DNA from: Ciona intestinalis
Taxonomy: Eukaryota; Chordata; Ascidiacea; Phlebobranchia; Cionidae
Assembly: GCF_000224145.3 (NCBI RefSeq)
Contig: NW_004190506.2
Coordinates: forward strand, 839,751 to 903,750
Reading direction: 5' to 3'
Length of the DNA: 64,000 bases
The notes under the pieces are model-generated. The model ran no database searches, was not told the DNA's origin, and saw only the letters and a program-made list of their open reading frames with translations. Position numbers and translations under genes: made by a program. Every line of letters starts with the position of its first letter. The stretch's first letter is position 1. Shown here in pieces: positions 1 to 10,100 of this stretch.

Positions 1-279
1 TGCTATTTTTGCCTCAAACCCTTGCAGGTTTGAAAGATTACATTTTTATGTTAAAAAAATAGGTTAAACATTGAAAGGGTCTTTCGTTTCTTTCTTAATT
101 TATCTGCAATTCATCTTTTTATATATGTCCAAGGGTTAAACTTAAGTTAACAGTTTAGCATTAGGAGTAGGAAATTTAATATGAACAACAAAACAATAAT
201 TTTTGAATACTTTTATTTTTTTTTGTAATTAGCCCACCTTGTATATGTACAACAAAGCACTAATAAAAGTTTTTGGCAG

Positions 280-1188
280 AATTCAATACTGCACACAAGA
301 AATGATCATCTACAGAGATGACATTGTAAAGAAAATGTGCAAAAACTCAATTCGTGGGCCAACAACTGATATAAATGAACAGGTCAGTTTCTAAAACTTT
401 ATTAATTCTAAAAGGTCGCAGCTGTTGTTTGAAACTACAAAATATATAACATGCAACATCCATGCTAGCATACTTAATGCTGTAGAAATATAAACAGTTT
501 AAACATGTTGAGTACTTGTTTTATTGCTACCTCAATGCAGTATATGCCACCAACTGTTATAAATTTTACACTTTGTCATAAGAATACCTGCTTGCTTAAA
601 CTGTAAGTCTTTCTGTTTAAATCTAACAATAAATATATATTTTTTTTTATTGTTAATGTGTATTATGAATGAATGGAATTCATTATTATTTATTTTCAGT
701 TTGTGAAGAGCGTTTTATCCCAAGGCCATCTATCACCTCTCCCCATCCACATCAACCCTGTGTATTGGTCACATGATCATGCACTGAGTCTCTACCCGGT
801 ACCAGATGTAATCGTGTTTAGTGACAGACACACAGAACCTTTTGACATCACCCAAATCGACTGCAAGTGTTTGAACCCTGTAAGTCAGTGCTATATATAT
901 ATAGTATATTAGGGGAAAATGGGGCACTTTTTTATTTCATTTGGTAGGAAACAAAGTTCATTCAAAGAATTATAAAACTGTATCCTCATATAATTCCGAT
1001 AGACCAGTCTATCAGGAATATGTGCTAAATGTGACCCATCTTACCCTATAGTTCTATTAGTTTTTGATAAAGATATTTAATATTATTCTATTCCTTTCCA
1101 ACAGGGTTCTTTCTCATCTGGAGATTACTGTTTTAAAGTTTACTACCCAGCTAGTAGGACAGTGGATGACAGTAAAATTGAAGACTGA
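280..1188 (+). CDS. POLE2: DNA polymerase epsilon subunit 2, C-terminal exons (5' part outside window)
   Basis: Three terminal exons at 280-382, 700-879 and 1105-1188, stop TGA at 1186-1188. POLE2 is the B subunit of the leading-strand polymerase; it belongs to the inactive calcineurin-like phosphoesterase family and scaffolds the Pol epsilon holoenzyme and the CMG helicase in the nucleus. The last 121 residues are visible. Recognisable stretches are RIQYCTQEM, VLSQGHLSPLP, PVYWSHDHALSLYPVPD and the C-terminal FKVYYP...TVDDSKIED, all close to vertebrate POLE2. The first exon is taken to begin after the acceptor ending at 279, because the family continues as R-I-Q there; an acceptor at 232 is an alternative. 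The last intron holds a MITE-like copy (896-1051). An AATAAA at 1362-1367 is a likely polyadenylation signal. The gene converges with SNX19, 250 bp away. Confidence 0.93.
896..1051 (+). repeat. MITE-like fold-back element, diverged copy
   Basis: This copy lies in the last POLE2 intron. It keeps the recognisable core ACAAAG...CATTCAAAGAATTATAAAACTGTATCCTCA and the closing CCCATCTTACCCTATA, but its left terminal repeat is eroded. Confidence 0.6.
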
Positions 1189-1438
1189 TGAACCTACATA
1201 CTGTACATGATGCTACACTACAGTAAGGCTGCTGCTCTTCAGTGCACGGGAGGGACACAGTTGTAACGATGGGTTGAATTTTATGTCGTGAAAGCAGGCA
1301 GATATGAAAATAACACAAGTTGCATTGAAAGGAACTGGTGAGACACAAAGATATTTTGCTAAATAAATATTACACTAGTTGTGCTACATGTTGATGCGCT
1401 ATCTAATAAATAAGAATGTTAAGAACTAGGTAGAACCA
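1189..1438. other. 3'-to-3' spacer between POLE2 and SNX19
   Basis: Short convergent spacer. It contains the POLE2 3' UTR with AATAAA at 1362-1367 and further AATAAA-like hexamers near 1405. I see no gene in it. Confidence 0.6.
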
Positions 1439-4400
1439 CTAAATTGAGATATTCCGTCGCTTTGCTAAAATGTTTTGAAAATCTGGGAAGAGAAGTTGGA
1501 GTGAAGAGTCTAGGAGATGATAAATAAGATGACGATTTATCACTGGATGTTGGAAGGACTCCAGCAAAGATGAAACTCCATGTTTATATTCTGCATCCCC
1601 AACTAAAAACCTCAACACATCAGGAAATGTGTCTTCAAGCACCAGCTGAGCTTTGTCGTAATTTTCTTTCGGATCTTCGTTTTCTTTCGTGTCAGTTTCG
1701 CCCCATACGCCACTAGGCCACAGTGAGTTTTGGAATGTCTGCAAAAGATTGCAACAATTACATAAAGAACCCAAATGATAAATAAATAGAAAAATTATGT
1801 AAAACTTGATGTAAAATGAAATCCCATCCTACCTTTAAATAATGCATCCATTTATCTTTTTGAAGCAGTTGTTGAATTTTGATTTCCATATACTGCTGTA
1901 CAAATCGTGCAACACAAACAACAGATAAGGAATGTTTACCAAGAGGAATGTTCCAGATTATCTTCGCAACTCGGAATACTTGACCTAACAAAATAAAACA
2001 TTTTCCTTTTGAGTGGGTAGACCTGGGATGGTACTTGCATAAACCACCTTTTATACACTGAACAATTAGGGATAGAGCTACACCATGTGCAGGTCCAATA
2101 CCTTAAGATAATGTAGCATTCTACACCATTTACCCCCATATGTATTACCTGCTAAGATACAATCACCAAGCAAGCCGTTGCCGTGTTGTTCTAAACTTAT
2201 AACATTATCGCACCCATCACCCTGTGTTCTCCGTCCTCCCATGGAAGATGCACAGAATCGTGTTCGGTTGGTTAGAAGATTCTCGGGACTTCTCCATTTT
2301 CTTCCAAATGTGACAAGGTTTGAGTTTCTAGGTCCAGTAAATGGGGAGTAATCTCGAACTACGTCCTCATACTTGTCGGAATCAAGAGTCTTGCCCAGCA
2401 TTATGTTCTTGAACCTCGTAACTGGTCCTTTGTGTTTTGTGTGAGCTGATCTATGGGAGCTACATGAGGGTTTTGACTCATTGAGAATGGGCATTGATTT
2501 AGAGGCAGATATTTGTGTGTGTGGTTGGATGTAAACATCATCTTGTTCAAGGGAGAATTTATCGCTGAGTTTGTTGCTTGCCGCACCGATCAATTCATTA
2601 AATGCATTCTTGAACATTTTGTCGAATCTAAACGAAAAATTGTTTGATTACACAATGATATCTACAATACTGCAACATTTTTTTTATCAACCATTTTTGT
2701 CTGACATCCAGATTTAGTTGCTCCCTATTTAATAACAGTAAAATAAAACAAACATAAAATGTTGAGCAGCCTTACTAAACATCAGATATACCTTGGTATA
2801 TATTCTGAAGACTTCCTTACAAATGCAATTCGTGGATCAGTTGTGTACGCGAGGAATTGACGTAGTTCAACAGTTTCACTGATCTCTGGATACGAACAAA
2901 GCTGGAAATGGAAATCATCACTCAAATTACTGCACGTTGACTTAGTTTACTTTAATACATATCCAGCACTATGGCTCAGTGGTTAGGTCTTCACATCATA
3001 ACAGCAAGATAAAGGCTACATTTCTCTAGTCTAGGTGATGGGTTATTGGCTAAAATTCTGTCCGAAACCCTAGGTTATCTGAGAAATACTTCACCCATAT
3101 ACAATATAGGATACTCCTACACATTCACACACCTCACGCATGAAAGCTTGAAGAAGTTTTCTTCTTTTTTCAATGTATTGCTTGTCGAGGTTACCAATGG
3201 GCATAGGGAACATCCTGGAAGGTCCTCTGATCTTCGTCATCAACTTTCGGATCTTTTGCTTCTCATTTAATCGATCCTGAAGAGTCAGAAACTCCCGAAA
3301 TCTTCTTTGTACCTTTGAATTATTAATTCAAATTAGTTTTAGTATTGATTGGATAAGATGACAGTATTATGCATTTTAAAGGAAAATCAGGTGATACAAA
3401 ATATTTGCAACATTTCACTGTGTTTCAAGTTAAAAAGATTTAATAATATAATTATCAAACAGAATACTAAATTAATCTAACCTGAAACTCCTTAAGATCA
3501 GCTTCCATGGTATTGGAAGAGGAATTAGAAAGATTAAAATTCGATGTCCTCCTTTTATTAATTTGTTTATGAGGTGGTGCAAAGTATGTTATCTTATACA
3601 ACGTGTATCTTCCACCACCTTCAAATGCCTCATCCACAGTAACTGCTTCATGGATTCGAATATGGCGAAAATAACGAGGTCTGAAAGATATAAACAAAGT
3701 TGTTTTAATTAATATGAAAATGGTCAGGTTTTTCAACCTATCGTTTTTCAATTTATAGAAATTTATCTTCCTGTTTGCTAATAATAATACACTATCCAAT
3801 ATTCGCTGCTTGAATTGGGATTAGTTTTCAGGCTTATAACACATCTTCACTGTAGTTACAGCTCAATGCTATTAAGTCAGAGCACCGATGTCTGGTGATT
3901 CAATACAATGCATTATGTCATAACCATAATATTGTTTATCATGTGATACTCAACTAAACTTTATATGAGAATCAGCAAATGTAAAATTCAAGCATTATAT
4001 GCATTGGTACCAAGATATAACTGTACCTTCTTGGAGGAAATGCCGGCAAATTAAAATCATCTGAAGCCACAGTTGGTAGCTTTGTATGTTTGTTGAAATT
4101 TTTATCGACATTTTTGTCACGCCCTTCCCCACTGTCTGAGAAATGAACCAACTCTGTGTCGACTTCTATTGACTCAGAGCCTTCTTGATCATCTTGCATT
4201 GTATTCAAATGTTCCGATTGAAACTCTAACGTATTTACATTGTCAGTATCAGTATAAGTGTGAATTGGTAAATCAATCTCCACTGTATTTTTATCCATTG
4301 ACACTGAGTATCGAACTGAGGGTTCAGTCGGTTGGAATGTGGCTGGCTGTTCCTCGTGAACACTGCTCTCAAGAGTAGGAGGAAGTACTATACAGTTCCG

Positions 4401-5710
4401 AGTATCATCCTCTGCTTCCAATGTTTCCACGCTCTCAGAACTTGAAGAGTAAGTGGAAGATCCACTTTCATCTTCAACATCATCTTCAAGAACACGGATG
4501 ATCATTGTGTTGATCCAGTCCGGCTTAGTTGCCATGTCAACCACAGCAAGCATGACATTACTGGATATAAGTTCACGTACAAGATACATTGATGTCCCTG
4601 TTAACTTGTAATCTGAAGGTAGTAATCCTTTGAGAAGAATAGCAGTGAGGGAACGAAGATGATCAGACTCAGTGTCAGGTAAGTTTGACATGGCAAGATG
4701 GCCGTTAAGCTTTTCATAAGTTACTACCACTGTTTGTTCTTTTCTGAAATTCAATAGAACAGGAATAACACGCTGTATATTGCTACAAGTCCAACCCAGT
4801 GGTCACTTATGAGTTGTCCCAAAAAGTAACATACATGGGAACTCATAAGCTGGCTTGGGGAGAATAAAACGGAACACTCATGTTTGAGCCTGTCCTTTTC
4901 CAGCCACGCGAGTATCAAGCAGGTTACATTCACTCATTCATACGCAAATTAGAACAGGTTTAACGTTGTCAGCAATCCTTACCTTGTTGAGTCAGTGTTA
5001 TTAACAGACTGTGCATAGTCCACTGCTTGCTTGTAGCAGGTATAATGTCGCTTTAAACGATACAATAAAACACGGACGAATGTATGAGAATTAATAGCAG
5101 TAACTCGTGACCGCACTTCAGTAAGAACGTGTTCGAATACTTCAAAAGCTTCTTGGACAAATTCAACATTGTCACTCACAGTGTTGTACCTGCAATGTTA
5201 ATTTGTAATTTGTATTTGGGATCTGTGAATATATGTACATTTGCAACAATGCAAAATACCACTCAGTGCAATCACACACATTTTAATCATTTCCTGTACA
5301 AGTGCTTACCAATCAAGAATGAAATCTCTCACAATATGACCCGTAAGCTCACGCAGTTTACGAGTTATTTCATCATCGTATTTAGATGGTGTGTCATTTA
5401 AATTCTCTTGTAAGACTTCTTCTTTTGAATCTTGGCTTGGTAAATTTTTGCCCGACACTAAAAAAGAATTCAATTTAAAGTCTAATAATCTATTATTGTT
5501 AAACCTATGCTATGCGTTACCTTTTGAGTATAGATCCATGATAATCCCTTCAATTGGCAATAATGTGCCATTAGCAACAAGCATATACAGTCCAGTAGAA
5601 GTAACAACACAGAAAACACTGACAGTGAACAGCAGGGGCCATACAGCCACTTGGTATAACACCACAAAAAACACAACAGCAATCACACTTAAAGTTGATT
5701 TTTCCATCAT
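1439..5710 (-). CDS. SNX19: Sorting nexin 19 homologue (PXA - PX - Nexin_C)
   Basis: Ten exons, read high to low: 5521-5710, 5310-5457, 4983-5189, 4027-4743, 3482-3680, 3133-3312, 2792-2901, 2149-2627, 1833-1984, 1439-1738; 893 aa with all phases closing. Residues about 5-50 form two hydrophobic membrane segments. The PXA domain follows (LTGHIVRDFILDW onward), then an acidic Ser-rich linker, then a PX domain with RRFREFLTLQ and FPMPIGNLDKQYIEKRR. The end is a Nexin_C domain with LWPSG, FPDVLRFL and PVINRHLIYHLLD. No RGS domain is present, which separates SNX19 from SNX13, SNX14 and SNX25. Vertebrate SNX19 binds phosphoinositides and tethers endolysosomes to ER. The donor at 3131-3132 (GTGTGT) was preferred over a nearer GTGAGG because only it keeps frame into LCSYPEIS. 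A splice acceptor lies 8 bp upstream of the ATG. The closest relative by eye is vertebrate SNX19. Confidence 0.92.
2965..3120 (+). repeat. possible tRNA-derived SINE fragment
   Basis: Intronic in SNX19. The stretch TGGCTCAGTGGTTAGG near 2974 matches the Pol III A-box consensus TRGCNNAGTGG, but no clear B box follows at the right spacing and no cloverleaf can be drawn. It is read as a decayed tRNA-derived repeat rather than a tRNA. Confidence 0.3.
4775..4945 (+). repeat. dispersed repeat family B, copy 1
   Basis: Intronic in SNX19. It shares with copies at 15555, 48395, 53500, 57462 and 57925 an ordered set of words: AAAGTAACATACATGG-AACTC-TAAGCTG, then a GTATAAAAC-like word, CACT-TG, CCAGCCACGCGAG and a tail GGTTACATTCATTCATTC. 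Family identity is unknown; a SINE or MITE is possible. Confidence 0.6.
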
Positions 5711-5725
5711 AAATTTAGCTGCAAC
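5711..5725 (-). promoter_or_regulatory. splice acceptor just upstream of SNX19 start, candidate SL trans-splice site
   Basis: On the minus strand the sequence reads CTGTTTTTGTTGCAG followed by CTAAATTT and the ATG. The AG maps to 5719-5720, 8 bp before the start codon and about 90 bp after the ZSWIM7 stop. With no room for a promoter and no AATAAA in the spacer, trans-splicing of a downstream operon gene is the simplest reading. A short 5' UTR intron is the alternative. Confidence 0.55.
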
Positions 5726-5808
5726 AAAAACAGATTACAACTAGGCATAATAACATTTCAATGTCTTTCTGAAATATACTAACATTTTAACAGCTTGTTG
5801 TACAGAAT

Positions 5809-6794
5809 TCAATATTCTTGTTGAAACAATATAATTGATATTTCCTCATCACTTTTTTCAACCACAGTGCATAGGCCCATTGCTTTGCTCAGTAAAATTG
5901 CTAAAACATGTTTACACTGCAATAGAATACTTAGTAATAAATGGCCGCCATGTGCTTACAAATGCTATGACTCAATATATGACAACTCACAGTGATTAGT
6001 TCTTCACGCTTAATAACACCGAAAGCAAAGGACATACATGGACAAAACTGCAAGGACGCAGGACAGGTGTATATTCTCCCTGAATTACTGCACACCTAAA
6101 ACAATAATTCTCCTAATTATGTTATGTTTTTGTACTCCAACATTTATATTTATTTAAATGTTATTTTCCAGCTGATTAAAAAAGTTAAGTGAGCTATTTT
6201 AAATGTTCCTTACCTCATGAAGTTACACCTTAGGAAAAAAGTTGGGATGCTACCTATATCACTACATAATTGATAACAGTGCAAGTTACCTGATAAACCT
6301 CTTTCTCAGTTGGAGATACAATATGAGTGACAGCTGAGTTATCAACTAAATCAAGTGCAGCAAGTAAAGGTTGACCAAACATACAGTTTAATCTGCCATA
6401 ACAGGAAATATATCAATAAAGCTATTTCTATATAAACATGCACTTTATGCTGCAATGGTAAAAACCAACATGACGTAATTAGCAAACAACACATTACGCA
6501 TTAGTTCATTATTATTACACATAGCATACGCAGGCACGCTTGAATGGTAATGCATTGTTTAATGTTTACATTTGCAGAGTTGTTAATATTTAAATAAAAA
6601 ACTAAAGCAAAACAGTAAATACTCACGCTGAAAGGTGGCTGTCCGACACTGCAAAATAAGATCCATTATAACACAATATTATTAAGAATGAAATGCCAAT
6701 ACACACGGTTATACTACTTACACTCGCCGTATTTGTCATATTCTTGTTTTATTTCTTCGAATAGTTTATTGCTCACCAAATCAATTGTGCTCAT
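5809..6794 (-). CDS. ZSWIM7: SWIM-type zinc finger protein ZSWIM7 / SWS1
   Basis: Five exons, high to low: 6722-6794, 6627-6648 (a 22-nt micro-exon), 6290-6392, 5991-6095, 5809-5916; 136 aa, against 140 in human. SWS1 forms the Shu-type complex with SWSAP1 and promotes RAD51-dependent homologous recombination. The product carries QPLLAALDLVDNSAVTHIVS and VYQVCSNSGRIYTCPAS. The SWIM motif is C-P-C-(15 residues)-C-K-H, assembled across the last intron. The end, AILLSKAMGLC...ISIILFQQEY, matches the family C-terminus. The start is the first in-frame ATG after an upstream stop. The gene shares a divergent promoter with EXOC5 and sits immediately upstream of SNX19 on the same strand. Confidence 0.9.
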
Positions 6795-7187
6795 ACCAGA
6801 CTCACAACGTTTGCTATCTTCTTCGTTAGAGTATATAGTTGTATCGTTCAGAAAGCAACATGCAAAACAACAAACGTAAATAGTGACTACGCGCCATAAA
6901 CACGAATGACGTAATCGGGAAGTGCAAATGTAATTACACTCACGGCGTTAAAAAATAAACTATTGCGCAATGTTTATTGTAAAGGTAAATGTTTTGCTCA
7001 TAGTATGAACATTCTACAGAGAATTTGTTCAGTAAAAGGAAATCCACCCCGATATAAAATATTTTACGGGAACACTTTTTATGATGTCACAATTTTTTTT
7101 AGATATTTTTTGGCAGAAACTCGGCTAATACGATAATGAATTGTTATTAAATGATGAAGTAAGTTACGTCAATTAATTAATAAAATC
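6795..7187. promoter_or_regulatory. divergent promoter region ZSWIM7 / EXOC5 with CRE-like sites
   Basis: 393 bp between two head-to-head start codons. It holds TGACGTAA at 6907-6914 near the ZSWIM7 side and its exact reverse complement TTACGTCA at 7164-7171 just before the EXOC5 ATG. Both match CREB/ATF-type half-palindromes. No TATA box stands out. Bidirectional promoter function is inferred from the arrangement. Confidence 0.5.
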
Positions 7188-10100
7188 ATGGCTTCCGCTG
7201 AGTTATTCGAAGATCCTTTCGATCCCGTTGAATATGTTGAAAGATTAGCATGGAGAACGCCTGGAGGGGGAACTAAAGGAGGCGCACAAGGTTTTAATCC
7301 GCAGGTATCTATATTTCATCATACCTCATTGACTCCCGTATTGCTTAACAATTTGGTTAGAAATCCTCTCCTACTGCATCTGTTAACCGCTAATCGTATC
7401 AACCAACCACTAGCCCCTGCCCACTTATTACTTGTTACCTCAACTACCAACCTCAAACACTTTCCAACAGCCTAATCTGTAACAAACATAAGATTCTTCA
7501 GTCTTCACTAGTGCCAATTCTTCGTAACTGATCCTGTATTGCACTCTCTTTTGGTTTAAAATTTATTAACATTGTCTTTCTTTTATAGCAATTACACGAT
7601 GAATTTGTCGCTCACATCACTGAGTTAAAGAATTTAGATACAAGAATACAAAGAAAAGTTGAACGATTGGAAACAACATTACAAAGAGAGGCCAGGGCTC
7701 ATGTTGAGAAAGTTGCTGATCTACAGAAAAGTCACCAAGTTGCTTTCAGCCATTTTCAAGTTTGTTAATTTTTATGTATTTGTTTACTTTATTTGGAGGG
7801 GCTGTTGTTAATGTTATGTAAAATTTCTTATATTGTTTGATGTTAATTTGTTATATTTTAATTTGTCTCCAAACTAGCTAAAACCATGTCACCGAATGCA
7901 CATACACACTAAATCCTATATGGTACATTGGTACCAATATCCTAATGTTCAATTTCAGTCCTTGGATGACCGAATCAACTATGTGGCAACTAAAGTTGTT
8001 CATCTTGGTGATCAGCTGGAAGGAGTGAACACACCACGTGCTCACGCTGCTGAAGCATTAAAATTAATGAAGTAAGTAGGAAATTTAAAATTTTAAACTG
8101 TATACCGTCATTCATAGTCACTATACCTGGGGTGGCATGGTAGACAAACCTACACTGAAATTTCTTCACTGCATTAATCAGTAAACATTATGACCAAAAA
8201 GTTTGAATTTGATTTTGGGAATGTATGTCTTACTATCGCTGCCTCCACTGCATTTAAAAAAATTTGGCGCCTATACAGCCAATTGGTGTTCTTGTTTTTT
8301 TTACAACTTATTTTCCAGGTACTTTGATGAGTTTCTGTCTGATGAATTTACATCGGAAGCATTTGTCAACCCATATAGAGTTCACGATGCTGCTGATATT
8401 GTTCATAAACTTCATCTAATTGCTCAGGAGTTACCTTATGATCGATTTGCACCGGTATACAATTAATTTTTAACCTGATATAAAAAATATATATGTTGTT
8501 GTTGTATATATATAAATATATGAAATACAATTTTCAACCTTACAAAACCCAAAGGAAAAAGTATATAATACACAAAAGCAACCCAGTTGCTTTTTTTGAT
8601 TGCAGTTGCTGATGCTGTGATTTGTTTCTATATTTTATTACTCTTCAGTTTTGTTTTATGCTTCTTTTGCAGAAACTGACGATGTCATATAGGCGAAATA
8701 TGTATATTTTTATTATACAGTTGGTTAGTTTTCATAGCACCGGATCCTTGCTGTATAAAACAGTCGTATAAAAACTGTTAATTTTAGGTGAAAGCAAGCA
8801 TAGTGTCGAAGTACCACACTATCGAGAGTGAATTATTGAATGAGTTTCGAGAAGCTCATAAAAATAATGAAGTTGCTAAGATGAAGGAATTGGCTTCTAC
8901 TCTGTCTCATTTCAAAGGTAAATACAAGATAGCTTAATATTGAAAGTACTAGGATTTGTTTTATGTTCAATTTTTTGTTTTGTATGTGTAAATATAACTA
9001 TATATATTTAATATATATATATATATTTATTTAGTTGTATTTGTTCTTGAAGGTTATCAATACTGCATTGATGCTTTCATTGAGGAGAGCATTCAAAATT
9101 CATTTTACAATCGCAATGAAATATTTTCTGAAGTTGGCAACCTGTGTGCAAAGGTCCACAAGGTGAATGACTTTTAACATATCTTACTTTAATATTACTT
9201 CACTCACTCATCTTGTATGAAAAACCATAGTGTATTTCGGACATTTGGCTGTTTATTGAATATGTTAAGTTGTAGCAAATAAACTAAAACTTCAGTGTAC
9301 ATATACTTTACTAAATTTTGGTAAAAAAATAAATAACTGCTTGAAGTCTAAATCATTTTTATTCAATCAATTCCAATAAAGTAATTTATTGCAGGTGATT
9401 TTGAGCGTGTTCAGCTCTCCAGAGCAAGTGATGGGCAAACTGGTTGCGAAAATCTATCAAACAAAACTAAGTGAACATGTTAGTGGTAAACTAAGGGAAC
9501 ACAGAAGCACAGACCCTGAAAAGTAAGTTGAAATGTTAAGCATATGATATTTACACTAAAAACAGCCAGGTATATAATAGTCATTACACAAACCTGTTCT
9601 AAAGATGTTTAGTTACAACTGTTTGGAAAAATACATTTTATTACTTAATGTATTATCAATTACATTTTGTTTCCAATTATTATTTATTTTTTATATTTTT
9701 TTTGACAATGTCTTTAAGTGAGGTGTATGTTGTTTCATTATTTCAATATACAATCAATTTTTCTCTGTTAGTAGTGCTAAATAGGAATAAAATCGTTTAT
9801 ATTGGTAAAATTTCAATGTTTTTAGAAGAGAAGTATGTTATTGCTGTGTCATTGTTTTAAATTATTAATAAAATATATTTAGGTATCTTCAGCATCTTCA
9901 TAAACTTTATGGACAAACTGTTGAGCTCTCTGGAAAGTTGTCTCAATATAAACTGGGCTCTGATTCAAATTTCCTCAATAAGTTGACAAAGTCAATATTT
10001 AAGGTTGGTGTAATATAAACGTGCAAAGATTACAAAACATTAGGTTTAAGATATTCTTAGACTTGCCATGTTAGTTCATAGTTATAAACAAAACAAAAAA

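Noticed and set aside
1151..1348. Antisense open frame over the POLE2 end
   Set aside because: Shadow of the POLE2 3' end and UTR with no independent support.
2971..3045. tRNA gene at the A-box-like TGGCTCAGTGG
   Set aside because: No B box at the proper distance and no acceptor or anticodon stems can be paired.
5936..5990. Direct read-through of ZSWIM7 exon 4 giving a second CKH-like motif (SICKHMAAIYY then stop)
   Set aside because: The GTGAGT donor at 5985-5990 spliced to TTGCAG (AG at 5917-5918) gives CKHVLAILLSKAMGLC, which follows the family to its end; the read-through motif has the wrong spacing and is a coincidence.
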